The notes: generated by a model not told the origin, from the sequence alone. Positions 33,381-43,442 are shown, numbered from the stretch's first letter. The stretch is 64,000 bases of DNA from Streptomyces sp. NRRL F-5135 (GCF_000719775.1 NZ_JOHR01000003.1:1-64000), one strand, 5' to 3'. Translations and numbers: made by a program.

Positions 33381-36300
33381 CGTCGGCGGGCGAGCCGGAC
33401 TCCGCGTGGGAGCGCGGGACGGCCCGGGTACTGCACGACGGCCGTCCGGTCGGGGTGGCGTTCCTGATCCCCGACCAGCTGCTGCTCACGTGCGCCCACG
33501 TCGTCGCCTCCACCGCAGGCCTCCCGGAGGACGAACCCCTTCCGGATTCCCTGCCGGTCACCCTCGACTTCCCGCTGCTTCCCGGGTGTCCCAGGGCCAC
33601 GGCCTCCGTGCACTTCAGCGTGCCCGTGGCCGGTGACAGCAGCGGCGACGTAGCAGTCCTGCAGCTGAGCGACGAGCCCCCGCCGGGTGCTGCGCCCCTG
33701 CGCATCGTGGAGGCGGAGGACCTGGCCGGGCATCGCTGGCGGGCCTTCGGCTTCCCGAAGTACTCGGGACGAGGCGGCAGCAAGGACGCTGGCATCTGGA
33801 CGCGCGGCATCATCGAGGGCCGCGAGGGCACCGGGTGGTGGCAGCTGACCTGCGACGAGGACGTACCGTTCCCGCTGGCAGGCGGCTTCAGCGGGGCTCC
33901 GGTGTGGGACGAGGCGTACCGCGGGGTCATCGGTGTCGTTGTCGCCGTCGAGGGGGACCAGCGGCGCCGGACCGGCTACGCCCTCACCGTGGAGTCCCTC
34001 ACCCGGGAGTGGCCCCAGCTGCGCAGAAGGCTGCTGGCCGACAGCCCGTACCGCGAACTGCTGTCGTTCACCGAGCACGACCGGGCTGTCTTCCACGGCC
34101 GTACGAACGAGACGCAGCAGCTGGTCGAGCTCCTCGAGCAGCGGGTACCGGTCCTGCCCGTGCTCGGGCCCTCGGGAGTCGGCAAGTCCTCATTGGTCGC
34201 CGCCGGCCTACTCGCGCACCTCGACCGCGACCGGTATGTGATCGCACGCCTGCCCCACGGGCTGCGCCTCACGGCCGAGGAGTTGCTGGCCTGGGCCCTG
34301 GCCTCGGCGGGAAACGCGGACATCATGCAGACGGACTGGCACGACCGGTGGTCGGCGCTGGTCCGGCAGCTCACCGACGAGCAGGGCATCCGCACCGCAG
34401 TGGAGCAGACACTGGCCCGCCACGGCAGACGGACCCGGCTGGTGCTGGTGGCCGACCAGTTCGAAACGCTCCTCGCGGAGTCGCCCGACACCGCCCGCCG
34501 GCTGGACGCCATGCTCGGGGTTCTGACAGCCCGCCGGACAGACGGCAGCCGCCCCGCCCAGGCGGTGGTCGTCGCCCGGATCGACTTTCTCCCGCAGATC
34601 GAGCAACTCCCTCATATCCGTACGGCATGGGAAGCCGCGTCCGTGGTGGTACAGCCGATGACGCGGACGCAGCTGCGCGAGGCGATCACCCGCCCGCTGA
34701 CAGGGCACGCGGGGGTCCGCTTCGCCGACGGCCTGGTCGAGCAGATTCTGCGGGACACCCCGCCAGGCCCGGCCGCGCTGCCCATGCTCGAGTACGCCCT
34801 GAGCCGACTGTGGGAGCGACAGGAACGCGGATGGCTGACCAGCACCGCGTACCAGGAGCTCGGCGGCGTGGAGGGAGCCCTGGCGGAAGACGCGAAGCAC
34901 CGGCTTTGGGAATGGGCGGACGAGACCGAGCGTCAGGCACTGGAACGGATCTTCATCCAGCTCGTACGTCCCGGCGAGCAGTTGGACGCCGGGGAGCGTG
35001 GCCCGGACACGCGCCGGGTCGCCACCCGCACCCAGTTCTCCGCAGCTGACTGGGAGTTGATCCACCGGCTGGCCAGCACACGCCTGGTCGTCGTGACGCG
35101 CCGCCCGACAGAGCAGGACACCGCTGAACTCGCGCACCAGGCCCTGGTGGAGAAGTGGCCGCAGCTGCAACGCTGGGTCGAGGAGAACCGCGAGTTCCGC
35201 AGCTGGCAGGAAGGGCTGCGCCGTTCCCTGCGGGCCTGGCAGGAACAGGGGCACCCGCCCGCACTGGCCCTCACCAGGGAACAGGTCACGGAGTCACGGC
35301 GCTGGATCCGCGATCGGGTTACCGAAGTACCCACCGAAGAGACCGACTTCGTCGAGGCCAGTGACCAGGTCCAGCAGAGTCGCGCCCGTCGGCGCCGCCT
35401 GGTCCTCGCGGGTTTCACTGTGCTCACCGTACTCGCCCTCGTCGCGGTCGGCCTAGCCGCCCGCAGCGCCCGCGACAGCAGCGAGCAGCGCGCCCTGGCC
35501 GCCACCCGCAGCCTGACCGAGCAGAGCCGGCAGTACGCCAGCGCCGACCCGGCCCTGGCGGCCCGCCTTGCCCTGGCGGCGCATCGTATCTCTCCGACGC
35601 CGCAGACCCGCGCGCAGCTCCTGGCCACGGTGTCCTCACCTCTACGAGCCACGCTCACCCGGCACGCCAAAGACGTGAGATCGGTCGCCTTCAGCCCCGA
35701 CGGAAGGACTCTCGCGAGCAGCGGAAGCGACGGCACGGCACGACTGTGGGACGTGGCCGGGCGTCGGCAACTGGCATCCCTCGACGGGCACAGCAGCCAA
35801 GTGCTCACGGTGGCGTTCAGTCCCGACGGTAAGACGCTGGTCACCAGCCACAGCGGCTTGATCGCACGGGTGTGGGACCTCCGCACGCACCAGCAGATCG
35901 CCGTCCTGACCGGCGTCGGGGATCCGGCGGTCTTCAGCCCGGACGGAGACACGATCGCGACCGGCGGGAACAAGGGCAGGGTCCAGCTCTGGGACGCGCG
36001 TGCTTATCAGAAGACCGGCGAGCTCCGGGTCCACCGCAGCGACGAGGGCGTCTGGCCCCACCGTCTCGCCTTCAGCCCGGACGGCCGGACGCTCGCCGTG
36101 GCCGTCACCGGTCACCGGGCCAGCGACAGCGACAAGTCCTCGGTGCAGCTCTGGGACGTCCGGGGGAAACACCGCACGGCCACGCTCACGGGCCACACGG
36201 GCTGGGTGCATTCGCTGGCGTTCAGCCCCGACGGCGAAACGCTGGCCACGGGGGCGAGCGACTCCACGGTGCTTCTCTGGGACGTGCGCAGGTACCGCTG

Positions 36301-37690
36301 GCTGGCCAGGCTCACCGGGCACAGCGGCACCGTATTCGCCCTGGCCTTCAGCCCGGACGGCCAGACCCTGGCGAGCGGAAGTCAGGACCGTTCCGTATGG
36401 CTGTGGGACATTCCGGCGCGGAAAGCCGTCACCAGGCTGACCGGCCATACCGGCTTTGTGAACGCACTCGCGTTCAGCTCGGACGGCGCGATGCTGGCCA
36501 GCGGGTCCGAGGACGGCACTGTCCGGCTGTGGGACATGCGGGTGGGGCGGCCACGGGCCACGATCGCCGGATCGAACCGTTCACAACCCAAGACCATCGT
36601 TGCGAGACCCCAGGCGGCATACAGCCCGGACGGGAAAGTGCTGGCGGTCAGCGACGACACCGGGGTCGTACGTCTGTACGACGCCCGCACGCAGCGCACA
36701 CGGGCCCGACTGACCGGACACAGCGGCATGGTGAGCTCGGTGAAGTTCAGCCCGGACGGCAGGTACGTCGCCGCGAGCAGCCACGACAGTGCGGCGGTGA
36801 TGCTGTGGGACGCACGCACCCACCGTCGCGCCGCCATCCTCGAAGGCCACCTCAGGCCCGTGCAGTCCCTTCGCTTCAGCCCGGACGGCCGGACCCTCGC
36901 CACCAGCAGTTACATCGACAGGACGACCCGCCTGTGGAGCGTGAGCACCCACAGACAGCTGGTGTCCATCAAAGCTGGGGCGAGAACGTCCTTCAGCCCG
37001 AACGGCAAAACCCTGGTGACCGGCGACTACCTGTCCTCGTCCGTGCACCTGCTGGACGTCCGGACTCACCGGCGCCTCGGCACCCTGGACGCGGTCAACA
37101 AAAGTCTCCACTCCGTCATCTTCAGCCCGGACGGCAAAACCCTGGCCATGGCGAACGGAGACGGCAAGCTCAGGCTGTGGGACGTAAGCCGCCGCCGCCT
37201 CACCGCGACGATCCTGGGTCACGCCGACATGGCGCAGGCGGTGGCCTTCACCCCCGACGGGAAAACCCTCGTCAGCAGCGGCCAGGACGGCACGGTGAAA
37301 CTCTGGGACGCACGCGCCCACCGTCGCCTCGCCACCTTCACAGGCCACACCGCCACTGTCGGATCGGTCGTCGTCAGCAGGGACGGAAAGACCCTCGTGA
37401 CGACCAGCGAAGACCGCACCATACGCCTCTGGGACCTCGAGACCCACCAGCAGGTGGCCCTGTACACCGGCCACACCGGCGTTGTGGACTCCGCTCTCTT
37501 CTCCCCGGACGGGAACACACTCGTCACCAGCAGCTCTGACCTGACCGTACGGCTGTGGGACGCCCGCCCCTTCCACGATTCCTCCGCTCTCACCGACCAG
37601 GCGTGCACGATCGCGGGCCGCTCTCTGACGGAACAGGAATGGCACCGCTACGTCCCTGACGGAGTTCCGTATCAGCGGATCTGTCCCTGA
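33377..37690 (+). CDS. Trypsin-like protease - nSTAND NTPase - TM - WD40 protein
   Basis: A 1437-residue multidomain protein. Residues 20-225: serine protease with His41 (LTCAHVV), Asp91 (SGDVAVL) and Ser172 (GGFSGAPVW). About 245-670: nSTAND P-loop NTPase with Walker A GPSGVGKSS (264-272) and Walker B-like VLVADQFETL (Asp360), then an all-helical arm. About 675-697: one transmembrane helix (LVLAGFTVLTVLALVAVGLA). From about 759: fifteen WD40 repeats with GH...FSPDG...LWD cores, enough for two seven-blade propellers, and a short tail. I prefer GTG 33377 (GTGA coupling to the small gene) to 33353. The propeller probably senses a ligand, the NTPase switches state and the protease is the effector, as inferred for STAND conflict proteins. 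Confidence 0.92.
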   Translation: MTSAGEPDSAWERGTARVLHDGRPVGVAFLIPDQLLLTCAHVVASTAGLPEDEPLPDSLPVTLDFPLLPGCPRATASVHFSVPVAGDSSGDVAVLQLSDEPPPGAAPLRIVEAEDLAGHRWRAFGFPKYSGRGGSKDAGIWTRGIIEGREGTGWWQLTCDEDVPFPLAGGFSGAPVWDEAYRGVIGVVVAVEGDQRRRTGYALTVESLTREWPQLRRRLLADSPYRELLSFTEHDRAVFHGRTNETQQLVELLEQRVPVLPVLGPSGVGKSSLVAAGLLAHLDRDRYVIARLPHGLRLTAEELLAWALASAGNADIMQTDWHDRWSALVRQLTDEQGIRTAVEQTLARHGRRTRLVLVADQFETLLAESPDTARRLDAMLGVLTARRTDGSRPAQAVVVARIDFLPQIEQLPHIRTAWEAASVVVQPMTRTQLREAITRPLTGHAGVRFADGLVEQILRDTPPGPAALPMLEYALSRLWERQERGWLTSTAYQELGGVEGALAEDAKHRLWEWADETERQALERIFIQLVRPGEQLDAGERGPDTRRVATRTQFSAADWELIHRLASTRLVVVTRRPTEQDTAELAHQALVEKWPQLQRWVEENREFRSWQEGLRRSLRAWQEQGHPPALALTREQVTESRRWIRDRVTEVPTEETDFVEASDQVQQSRARRRRLVLAGFTVLTVLALVAVGLAARSARDSSEQRALAATRSLTEQSRQYASADPALAARLALAAHRISPTPQTRAQLLATVSSPLRATLTRHAKDVRSVAFSPDGRTLASSGSDGTARLWDVAGRRQLASLDGHSSQVLTVAFSPDGKTLVTSHSGLIARVWDLRTHQQIAVLTGVGDPAVFSPDGDTIATGGNKGRVQLWDARAYQKTGELRVHRSDEGVWPHRLAFSPDGRTLAVAVTGHRASDSDKSSVQLWDVRGKHRTATLTGHTGWVHSLAFSPDGETLATGASDSTVLLWDVRRYRWLARLTGHSGTVFALAFSPDGQTLASGSQDRSVWLWDIPARKAVTRLTGHTGFVNALAFSSDGAMLASGSEDGTVRLWDMRVGRPRATIAGSNRSQPKTIVARPQAAYSPDGKVLAVSDDTGVVRLYDARTQRTRARLTGHSGMVSSVKFSPDGRYVAASSHDSAAVMLWDARTHRRAAILEGHLRPVQSLRFSPDGRTLATSSYIDRTTRLWSVSTHRQLVSIKAGARTSFSPNGKTLVTGDYLSSSVHLLDVRTHRRLGTLDAVNKSLHSVIFSPDGKTLAMANGDGKLRLWDVSRRRLTATILGHADMAQAVAFTPDGKTLVSSGQDGTVKLWDARAHRRLATFTGHTATVGSVVVSRDGKTLVTTSEDRTIRLWDLETHQQVALYTGHTGVVDSALFSPDGNTLVTSSSDLTVRLWDARPFHDSSALTDQACTIAGRSLTEQEWHRYVPDGVPYQRICP

Positions 37691-37728
37691 CCGGGGCTGT
37701 CCTCGGATAAGAAGTCCGACTGGCGCAC

Positions 37729-37757
37729 GTCCGTTGGCCATTCCCATTCCAACGGAC
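37729..37757. terminator. 9-bp hairpin downstream of the WD40 gene
   Basis: GTCCGTTGG, eleven bases, CCAACGGAC: perfect stem, 39 bases after the stop at 37690. Likely terminator of the two-gene unit. Confidence 0.55.
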
Positions 37758-37983
37758 GCCTCTCGGTGCCTGGCCGTCGGACTCTTCCACACTCGATCGA
37801 GGTCCGTCCCTGGCTGCTGGTCGGCGATCTGACGCGGCTGACGGTCGATCCGTTGGAACAGGTTCGGGAATCTGACCGATCCGCGTCGTCCGCAGTCGTC
37901 GCCGGCCAGCAGCGGTCGCTGCCCAGGCGGTCGAGGGCACCGCTCTTACCTGCTAGTTGTGCTGTCTCGTGAGGTTGGTGCCG

Positions 37984-38015
37984 CATCAGCGGCGGGTGAC
38001 AGTCAGCCGCTGATG
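37984..38015. repeat. 10-bp inverted repeat
   Basis: CATCAGCGGC, twelve bases, GCCGCTGATG, a perfect dyad in the non-coding stretch 37758-38073. No gene was found in that stretch; the dyad may be a terminator or the end of an old element. Confidence 0.45.
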
Positions 38016-38073
38016 TCGTCGACGACGCCGTTCGCGTCGGTGGTCAGCAGCGTGCCGCAAGTGGTGCAGCGGT

Positions 38074-38289
38074 AGTCAGTCGGCTGCGGGGGTTTTGACC
38101 AACGAGGCTCAGCTGACGGCAGACGCCCGGCAGACGCCGCAGAGCGAGCGACCGACGACGGAACCGGGGTTGGCGGTGTCGTCGCTCGCGGTGGGATCGG
38201 TGGCGTCGCGAAAGGCATCGGTGTCGGCGTGGGCATGTGGCTGTGGAACGAGGCCAAGACCTGGCTCGGCATCGGCGACGAGGGGTAGG
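38074..38289 (+). other. Open glycine-rich frame, possible remnant or small peptide gene
   Basis: The frame ends in VVARGGIGGVAKGIGVGVGM and WLWNEAKTWLGIGDEG before a TAG at 38287. It looks like a short amphipathic or membrane-active glycine-rich peptide, but has no ATG and no ribosome site at its 5' end (only an internal GTG/ATG near 38230). The opposite strand carries a Pro-rich frame ending YRCTTCGTLL. Neither can be called a gene. Confidence 0.2.
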
Positions 38290-38486
38290 TAGGGGCCAAG
38301 CGGGCGGCCGACGAAATCGGCCGCCCGCTCTTGGCCGGCCGGTCATGCGCGCTGGCAGCCGCCGCCCAGGTTGCCGACCGTGCCGGACGTCGACCATGAG
38401 CGGCACGGATCACGGCCTGTCAAAACTTCTGACAGCAACACCGGTTTCCTGGTCCGTTCCTACTCGGACCCCACATCTCCGTCATC

Positions 38487-38835
38487 GTGCCGCCCACGGC
38501 CGGCGCCCAGAACCCCACCAAGTGCAACGCCCTGCGCACCGGGCGGCGCTTCGTCCGCGACGGGCACCTGACCATGGAGCTCCAGGTCTCCTCCGGCACC
38601 CTCGGCCTGGGCTGGCGGCCCCTGATGGAGGGCCTGCTGCACCACGCCGACGCGCGGCGGACGCTCCGGCGCCCGGTTCGCGATCATCTGCGAGTGCACC
38701 CCCGTCCCCCGGCGCCAGCAGGTCACCCCCTTCTTCTACGAGCAGGGTCCACTGCTGTGCGGGGTGTGCCTGGCCAAGTTCCGCCCCGCCGACACCGCCG
38801 TCCTTCCCGCGCAGGCGACCGGGGAGGACGCGTGA
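38487..38835 (+). pseudogene. Unknown small zinc-ribbon-like protein gene, frameshifted
   Basis: The first frame reads PPTAGAQNPTKCNALRTGRR, MELQVSSGTLGLGWRPLMEG and LLHHADA. Near 38660 the coding signal passes to the next frame, ARFAIICECTPVPRRQQVTP, FFYEQGPLLCGVCLAKFRP, with paired CxC and CxxC cysteines like a zinc ribbon, ending at a TGA at 38833. That stop overlaps the GTG of the next small gene. Either one gene with a one-base error or two overlapping genes. Function unknown. Confidence 0.5.
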
Positions 38836-38996
38836 TCCCATGCCCGCACCGCATGAAGGGCGGCGCCCTCCTCCTGGGCGCCACCCGGCCCGGGCAGAGC
38901 GGGCCCTACGGGCCGTACAGATCGGACACCAGCGGCGAAGACGACGAACACGGCCAGACGCCCGCCGAGCCAGCCGGCGACGGTACGGGCCGGTGA
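38832..38996 (+). CDS. Small hypothetical protein (54 aa)
   Basis: GTG start in GTGA overlap with the upstream stop, and its own stop overlaps the next GTG. The product is hydrophilic with a GPYGPYRSDTSGEDDEHGQT stretch. No family recognised. The three-gene run with four-base junctions looks like a plasmid- or integrative-element-style small operon. Confidence 0.45.
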   Translation: MIPCPHRMKGGALLLGATRPGQSGPYGPYRSDTSGEDDEHGQTPAEPAGDGTGR

Positions 38997-39304
38997 CCAC
39001 GCTGTGGCGGACCGTGCTGTCCGCGCTCCAGAACCCCGACGCACCCGGCCGCAAGGAGACCATCGCCCGCGGCGCCGCAGCCCTCGCCCTCAAACGGTCC
39101 CCGGAGGCGACCGTCGAGGACGCGCTGGAGATCGGCCTGTACGAGTTCGGTCGTCATCGAGCCGCACACCGCTCAGGCCGCTCTGACCGCCCAGCGGGTG
39201 GCCTCGACCGAACAGGACTCGCGATCCGGCAGCCGCCTCAACGAAGACCGGCGCCAATGACCTCCGGAGTCAGCCGCTCGGCACATCAACAGGACCACGT
39301 GTGA
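38993..39304 (+). CDS. Small hypothetical protein (103 aa)
   Basis: Starts at a GTG overlapping the previous stop: TTLWRTVLSALQNPDAPGRK then ETIARGAAALALKRSPEATV, EDALEIGLYEFG, predicted helical. The basic second half (RHRAAHRSGRSDRPAG) may be out of the true frame. Its 3' end overlaps the convergent inhibitor gene by 19 bases. No function can be assigned. Confidence 0.45.
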   Translation: MTTLWRTVLSALQNPDAPGRKETIARGAAALALKRSPEATVEDALEIGLYEFGRHRAAHRSGRSDRPAGGLDRTGLAIRQPPQRRPAPMTSGVSRSAHQQDHV

Positions 39305-39681
39305 GAGCGCAGGTAGGTACCGACTCCCGACAGGTTGGTCTTGCCGCCCTTGGCGAGGCAGAAGACCTTCGTGCCGCCGTAATTGATGGCTGTGTAGGCC
39401 GACATCGGCATCCCGGAGAGGCCGTTGTTGAAGGCAGACTGCACGCGAGTGCTCCCCGTCCAGCTGCACTGACTCGTGCCGTTGTGCCAGTCGGGGTCGT
39501 CCCCGCTCCACGCGCAGACCGACCCCGTCCCGTTGTCTCCGCTGTACACGCAGAAGGAGCCGCTGTTGCAGTTCCACGCAGTGGGAGCTGCCGTCGCCGG
39601 CCCCGGCACGAGCCACGCAGTGGCAGTGATCGCGGCGGCGCCGGCCAGGGCGAGCTTGAGCTGCTTGAGGGACTGTCCCAT
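39286..39681 (-). CDS. Secreted peptidase inhibitor, I36 (SMPI-like) family
   Basis: A 131-residue exported protein. Residues 1 to about 33 are a Sec signal (LKLALAGAAAITATAWLVPG) with a likely cut after ATA. The mature domain has six cysteines, enough for three disulfides, and the paired crystallin-like motifs of the family: FCVYSGDNGTGSVCAWSG and STRVQSAFNNGLSGM...AYTAINYGG. SMPI-type proteins block metallopeptidases outside the cell. ATG 39681 has CAGGAG upstream. It is alone on this strand; Streptomyces commonly carry several paralogues. Confidence 0.8.
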   Translation of the reverse strand: MGQSLKQLKLALAGAAAITATAWLVPGPATAAPTAWNCNSGSFCVYSGDNGTGSVCAWSGDDPDWHNGTSQCSWTGSTRVQSAFNNGLSGMPMSAYTAINYGGTKVFCLAKGGKTNLSGVGTYLRSHTWSC

Positions 39682-39883
39682 CACTTGCTCCTGTCGTTGG
39701 CCTGCTCGTGAACAGGCTGCTGAAGATCTCGCAGTGAACCCTTCACCAGCACTCAGGGGGCGTGAGAGGTCGCAGAAGTAGCAGGAGGGGCGCGCGATGC
39801 GAGAGGGCTGCGCTTATCTACGCTTCACATCGTCCGGAAGGCATCGCACAAGCCGCTGAATCCCGTCGTCACCTTCCACCCAA

Positions 39884-39929
39884 GCCACTGACACTTCACG
39901 TGGCAGGACGACTGACAGTCTCGTGGCAG
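39884..39929. repeat. Two tandem about 23-bp repeats, probable transposon end
   Basis: GCCACTGACACTTCACGTGG (39884-39906) is followed at once by GACGACTGACAGTCTCGTGG (39907-39929), sharing ACTGACA and CGTGGCAG. A closely similar pair occurs at 51815. Multiple short terminal repeats are typical of IS21-like ends; no istA/istB genes are near. The rest of the 545-base stretch 39682-40226 holds no gene. Confidence 0.5.
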
Positions 39930-40226
39930 ACGACATCAGTAGGCGGCGACGGTTCGGAGAGCATCCGCAGGCTGTACGCGAAGGACCAGCCGCGCAGCAG
40001 CACGCTCCTCAGGTCTACCTCAAGTCCGGTTTCAGATGGTGCCGGTGAACGCAGAACCCGACCATGACAGGGTTGGACTGGGGGACTGTCCCCGCATGGG
40101 GTGACGCCGAGGTAAACCCAGAAGCCGCCAGTAGTTGATCTTGGGGTTCGGCTGTCGTCGGCCGTCACCCATTCAGCTCAGTGCCGTTGGTGGTGATGTT
40201 GACCATCGTCTGGGCCGGGGTGGGTT

Positions 40227-43200
40227 GTGACCTCGATCGAACGGACCGCGTATCCGCGGTTCAAGCGGCTGATCACTGCGCATGAGCTGCATCTGTTCTT
40301 CGCGCCGACCCGGGAGGAGGCGGCGTGGGCGGCTGAGCGGATGGATTCCGACGGCCATCAGCTCGCGCTGCTGCTGGCATTGAAGTCCTATCAGCGGATG
40401 GGCCGGTTCCCGAAGCCGGACGAATACCCGGAGATGGTGGTCGACTTCGTCCGCCGCGTGGTTGAGCTGCCGGAAGAGACCATGCCGCTGTGGGCGACGG
40501 GCCGGACGGTGGAGCGGCAGCGTACGGAGGTGCGCCGCCGGGTGGGGGCGACTTATGACCAGGCCGAAGCCCGTCGGCTCGCGAAGGGATCGATTCGGAA
40601 GGAGGCCGCGGCGAAGAACCGTCCGGCTGATCTGATCAACATCGCGTTGGAGAGGGTCGTGGGGGCTGGGCTGGAGCTGCCCGCGTTCTCCACTCTCGAC
40701 GCGATGGCCTCGGCGGTCCGCAAAGAGGTGAACACGTCGATCTGCACCGGTATCCACGACCGGATGAGCGCGGTGGAGCGGGCGGGGCTGCTGCAGCTGC
40801 TGGAGGAACGCGACGCGGATGGCACCACTCAGTACAACCGGCTGAAGAAGTCCGCGCAGAGTCCGACCTGGTCGCATTTCAAGCGGCTGATCACGCATCT
40901 GGACTGGATTGATGGGCTGGGCGACACCGGGGTGTGGATGGATGGTGTCGCCTCGCGGAAGGTCACGGACTTCGCCGGGGAGGCGGATGCGGCGGACGCC
41001 TCCGAGCTCAAGGCGTACGTGCCGGTCAAACGGGTCGCGCTGATGGCGTGCCTGATGCACAAGGCGAGGATGCGGGTCCGTGACGAGCTGGCGCTGATGT
41101 TCTGCAAGCGTATGGGCACGAAGGTCAAGAGGGCGAAGGAGGAGCTGGAGGAGATCCGGCTCGCCGGGCGGGAGATGACTGAGGCGCTGATCGGCAACTA
41201 CCGCAGTGTCCTCAAGGACATCGATGACGGGGGTCCGGCCCAGACCGCGCTGGTGAAGGCTGCCGAGATGACTACGGAGGCCGTGGCCGCCCTTCAGGGG
41301 CTGGACGAACAGGCGTCGGTCGAGGAGGTCGCCCGGCGCCTGGACGGCGCGGTCTCCCCGGCCGTCCTCGCTCTGATGAAGGCCCTGCTGGTGGAGGCCG
41401 GCGGGCTCGGCACGGTCACGAAGACCGTGGAGAGCTTCGGCGGGTTCGCGAAGCAGTACGAGCAGATCGAGAAGGTCTCCGCCCACCACGGCAACTTCTG
41501 GGAGGTGCTGCTGTACGGGCAGATCGGCCGGGACCGGGCGCTGATGTTCGACCTGGCAGAGAAGCTCCAGTTCACCGCCACATCGGAGGACGGGCGGGTG
41601 CTGGACGCGCTCGCGCACGCGCAGCGCAACGAGGCCGCCCGCGGCGAGTACATCAGCGCGATCGGCGAGGACGGCAGGCACATCGACATCTCCTTCGCCA
41701 CGCAGAACTGGCAGAAGGCCGTGGTCGACAAGAGCAGGCCGGGGCAGTTCGTCCGCAAGCACTTCGAGGCGATGGTCTTCACCTGCCTCGCCGAGGAACT
41801 GCGCACGGGCGACGTGGCGGTGGTCGGCTCGGAGGAGTACGCCGACTGGTCGGGGCAACTGCTTGCGTGGGAGGTCGTCGAGGAGAAGCTGCCCGCCTAC
41901 CTGGTGGAGGTCGGGCTCGCCGAGGAGGGCGAGGCCGACGGGTTTGACGCCGTGTCCTTCCGCCGCCAGCTGCAGGACCGGCTGCGGGCCGCCGCGGCGG
42001 AGGCGGACGCCGGGTACCCGGACAACGAGAGCCTGGTCATCGACCCGTCGACCGGTATCCCCTCGCTCAAGGCGCACCGCTCGGAGGGGCAACGCCCGTC
42101 GGCGAAGCGGCTGGAGCAAGAGATCAAGGCGAGGATGCCGGAGCGCACACTGATCGGGATCTGCGCCCGGACCGCGTACTGGGGGGAGTGGTAGCGCCGC
42201 TTCGGCCCGCCCTCGGGCAACGACCCGAAACTCGCCGACCCGTTCGTCCGGTACGTGCTCACCACCTTCGTCAACGGCACCAACATGGGCCCCTACGAGG
42301 CGGCCCGCCACATCCCCGGCGTGAGCGGGCACGAGCTGGCGTACGTGGCGAACCGGCACTTCTCCCTCGTGCTGCTGAACGAGGCGATCGCCGACCTGGT
42401 CAACGCGCACGCGCGCCTGGACATCTCGCAGGCGTGGGGCGACGGCACCGCCGTGGCCGCGGACGGCACCCACATGGACACCTACCTCGACAACCTGCTC
42501 GCCGAGACCAGCGTCCAGTACGGGAAGCCGGGAGGCATCGCCTACCGCCACATCTCAGACACCTACATCGCGCTGTTCACGCACTTCATCCCGTGCGGAG
42601 TGTGGGAGGCCGTCTACATCATCGAGGGCCTGCTCAAGAACTCCTCCGAGGTCAAGCCCACCACCGTGCACGCGGATACCCAGGGCCAGTCGCTGCCTGT
42701 CCTCAGCCTCGCCCACCTGCTGGGCTTCGATCTGATGCCCAGGATCAGGAACTGGAAGGGCCTGACCTTCTACCGGCCCAGCAGGCAGACGGAGTACGTG
42801 CACATCGACGCCCTGTTCGGCGAGGCCGGGAAGAACGTCATCGACTTCGCCCTGATCGAGTCCCAGTTCCGGCACCTGATGCGGGTGGCCGTCTCCGTCC
42901 GCGAGGGCGCCATCTCCTCGGCGACGCTGCCCAAGCGGCTGCGGTCCGGGTCGCACAAGAACGCCACGTACGTCGCCTTCCGCGAGGTCGGCCGCGTCAT
43001 CCGCACCGTGCAGCTACTGCGGTATCTGACGGACGCGCCGCTGCGCCGGCGGGTGACCGCCGCGACGAACAAGGTCGAGTCGTTCAACCGGTTCTCCCAG
43101 TGGGTCGGCTTCGGCAACCAGGGTGTCATCGCCGACAACGACCCCGTCGAGCAGGAGAAGGCGATGAAGTTCAACGCGCTGCTCACCAACGCGGTGATCT

Positions 43201-43442
43201 TCCACAACGCCTTGGACATCGCCGAAATCGTCCGCCAGCTCCTGGAGGAGGGTTGGGAGATCGCCCCCGAGGACCTGGGCCACATCTCGCCGTACCTGAC
43301 CGAGCACATCAGACGGTTCGGCGAGTACTCCACACACGAACTCGGCATCGAGCCCGAGGCGTACGACCCGAAGCTCGACGTCGACTTCACCCCGCTGCGC
43401 GACCAGGACCTGACCACCGCCGGCCTCGGCCAAGCCGCCTGA
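40227..43442 (+). mobile_element. tnpA: Tn3-family transposase interrupted by one amber codon
   Basis: One long frame reads as a Tn3 transposase of about 1070 codons except for a TAG at 42192-42194. The N-terminal part (FKRLITAHELHLFFAPTREE, SYQRMGRFP) is the DUF4158 DNA-binding region. The C-terminal DDE part has AWGDGTAVAADGTHMD, TTVHADTQGQ and TNKVESFNRFSQWVGF for the three acidic residues. The codon after GEW and before RRFGPPSGNDPKL is normally a tyrosine or similar, so TAC or TAT to TAG is the likely change. No resolvase gene or clear 38-bp ends are visible. GTG 40227 is the probable start. Confidence 0.88.

Noticed and set aside
38003..38413. Minus-strand Pro-rich frame ending YRCTTCGTLL with a CxxC pair
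   Set aside because: No ribosome site, heavily biased composition, and an equally open frame opposite; not enough to call a gene.
40083..40109. CTGTCCCCGCATGGGGTGACGCCG resembles a Streptomyces type I-E CRISPR repeat
   Set aside because: It occurs once, the centre of the stem is degenerate, no second copy follows at spacer distance and no cas genes are present.
40173..42551. Minus-strand frame of 792 codons opposite the Tn3 transposase
   Set aside because: Low-complexity Arg/Leu/Pro-rich product with no domain; the plus strand is clearly coding.
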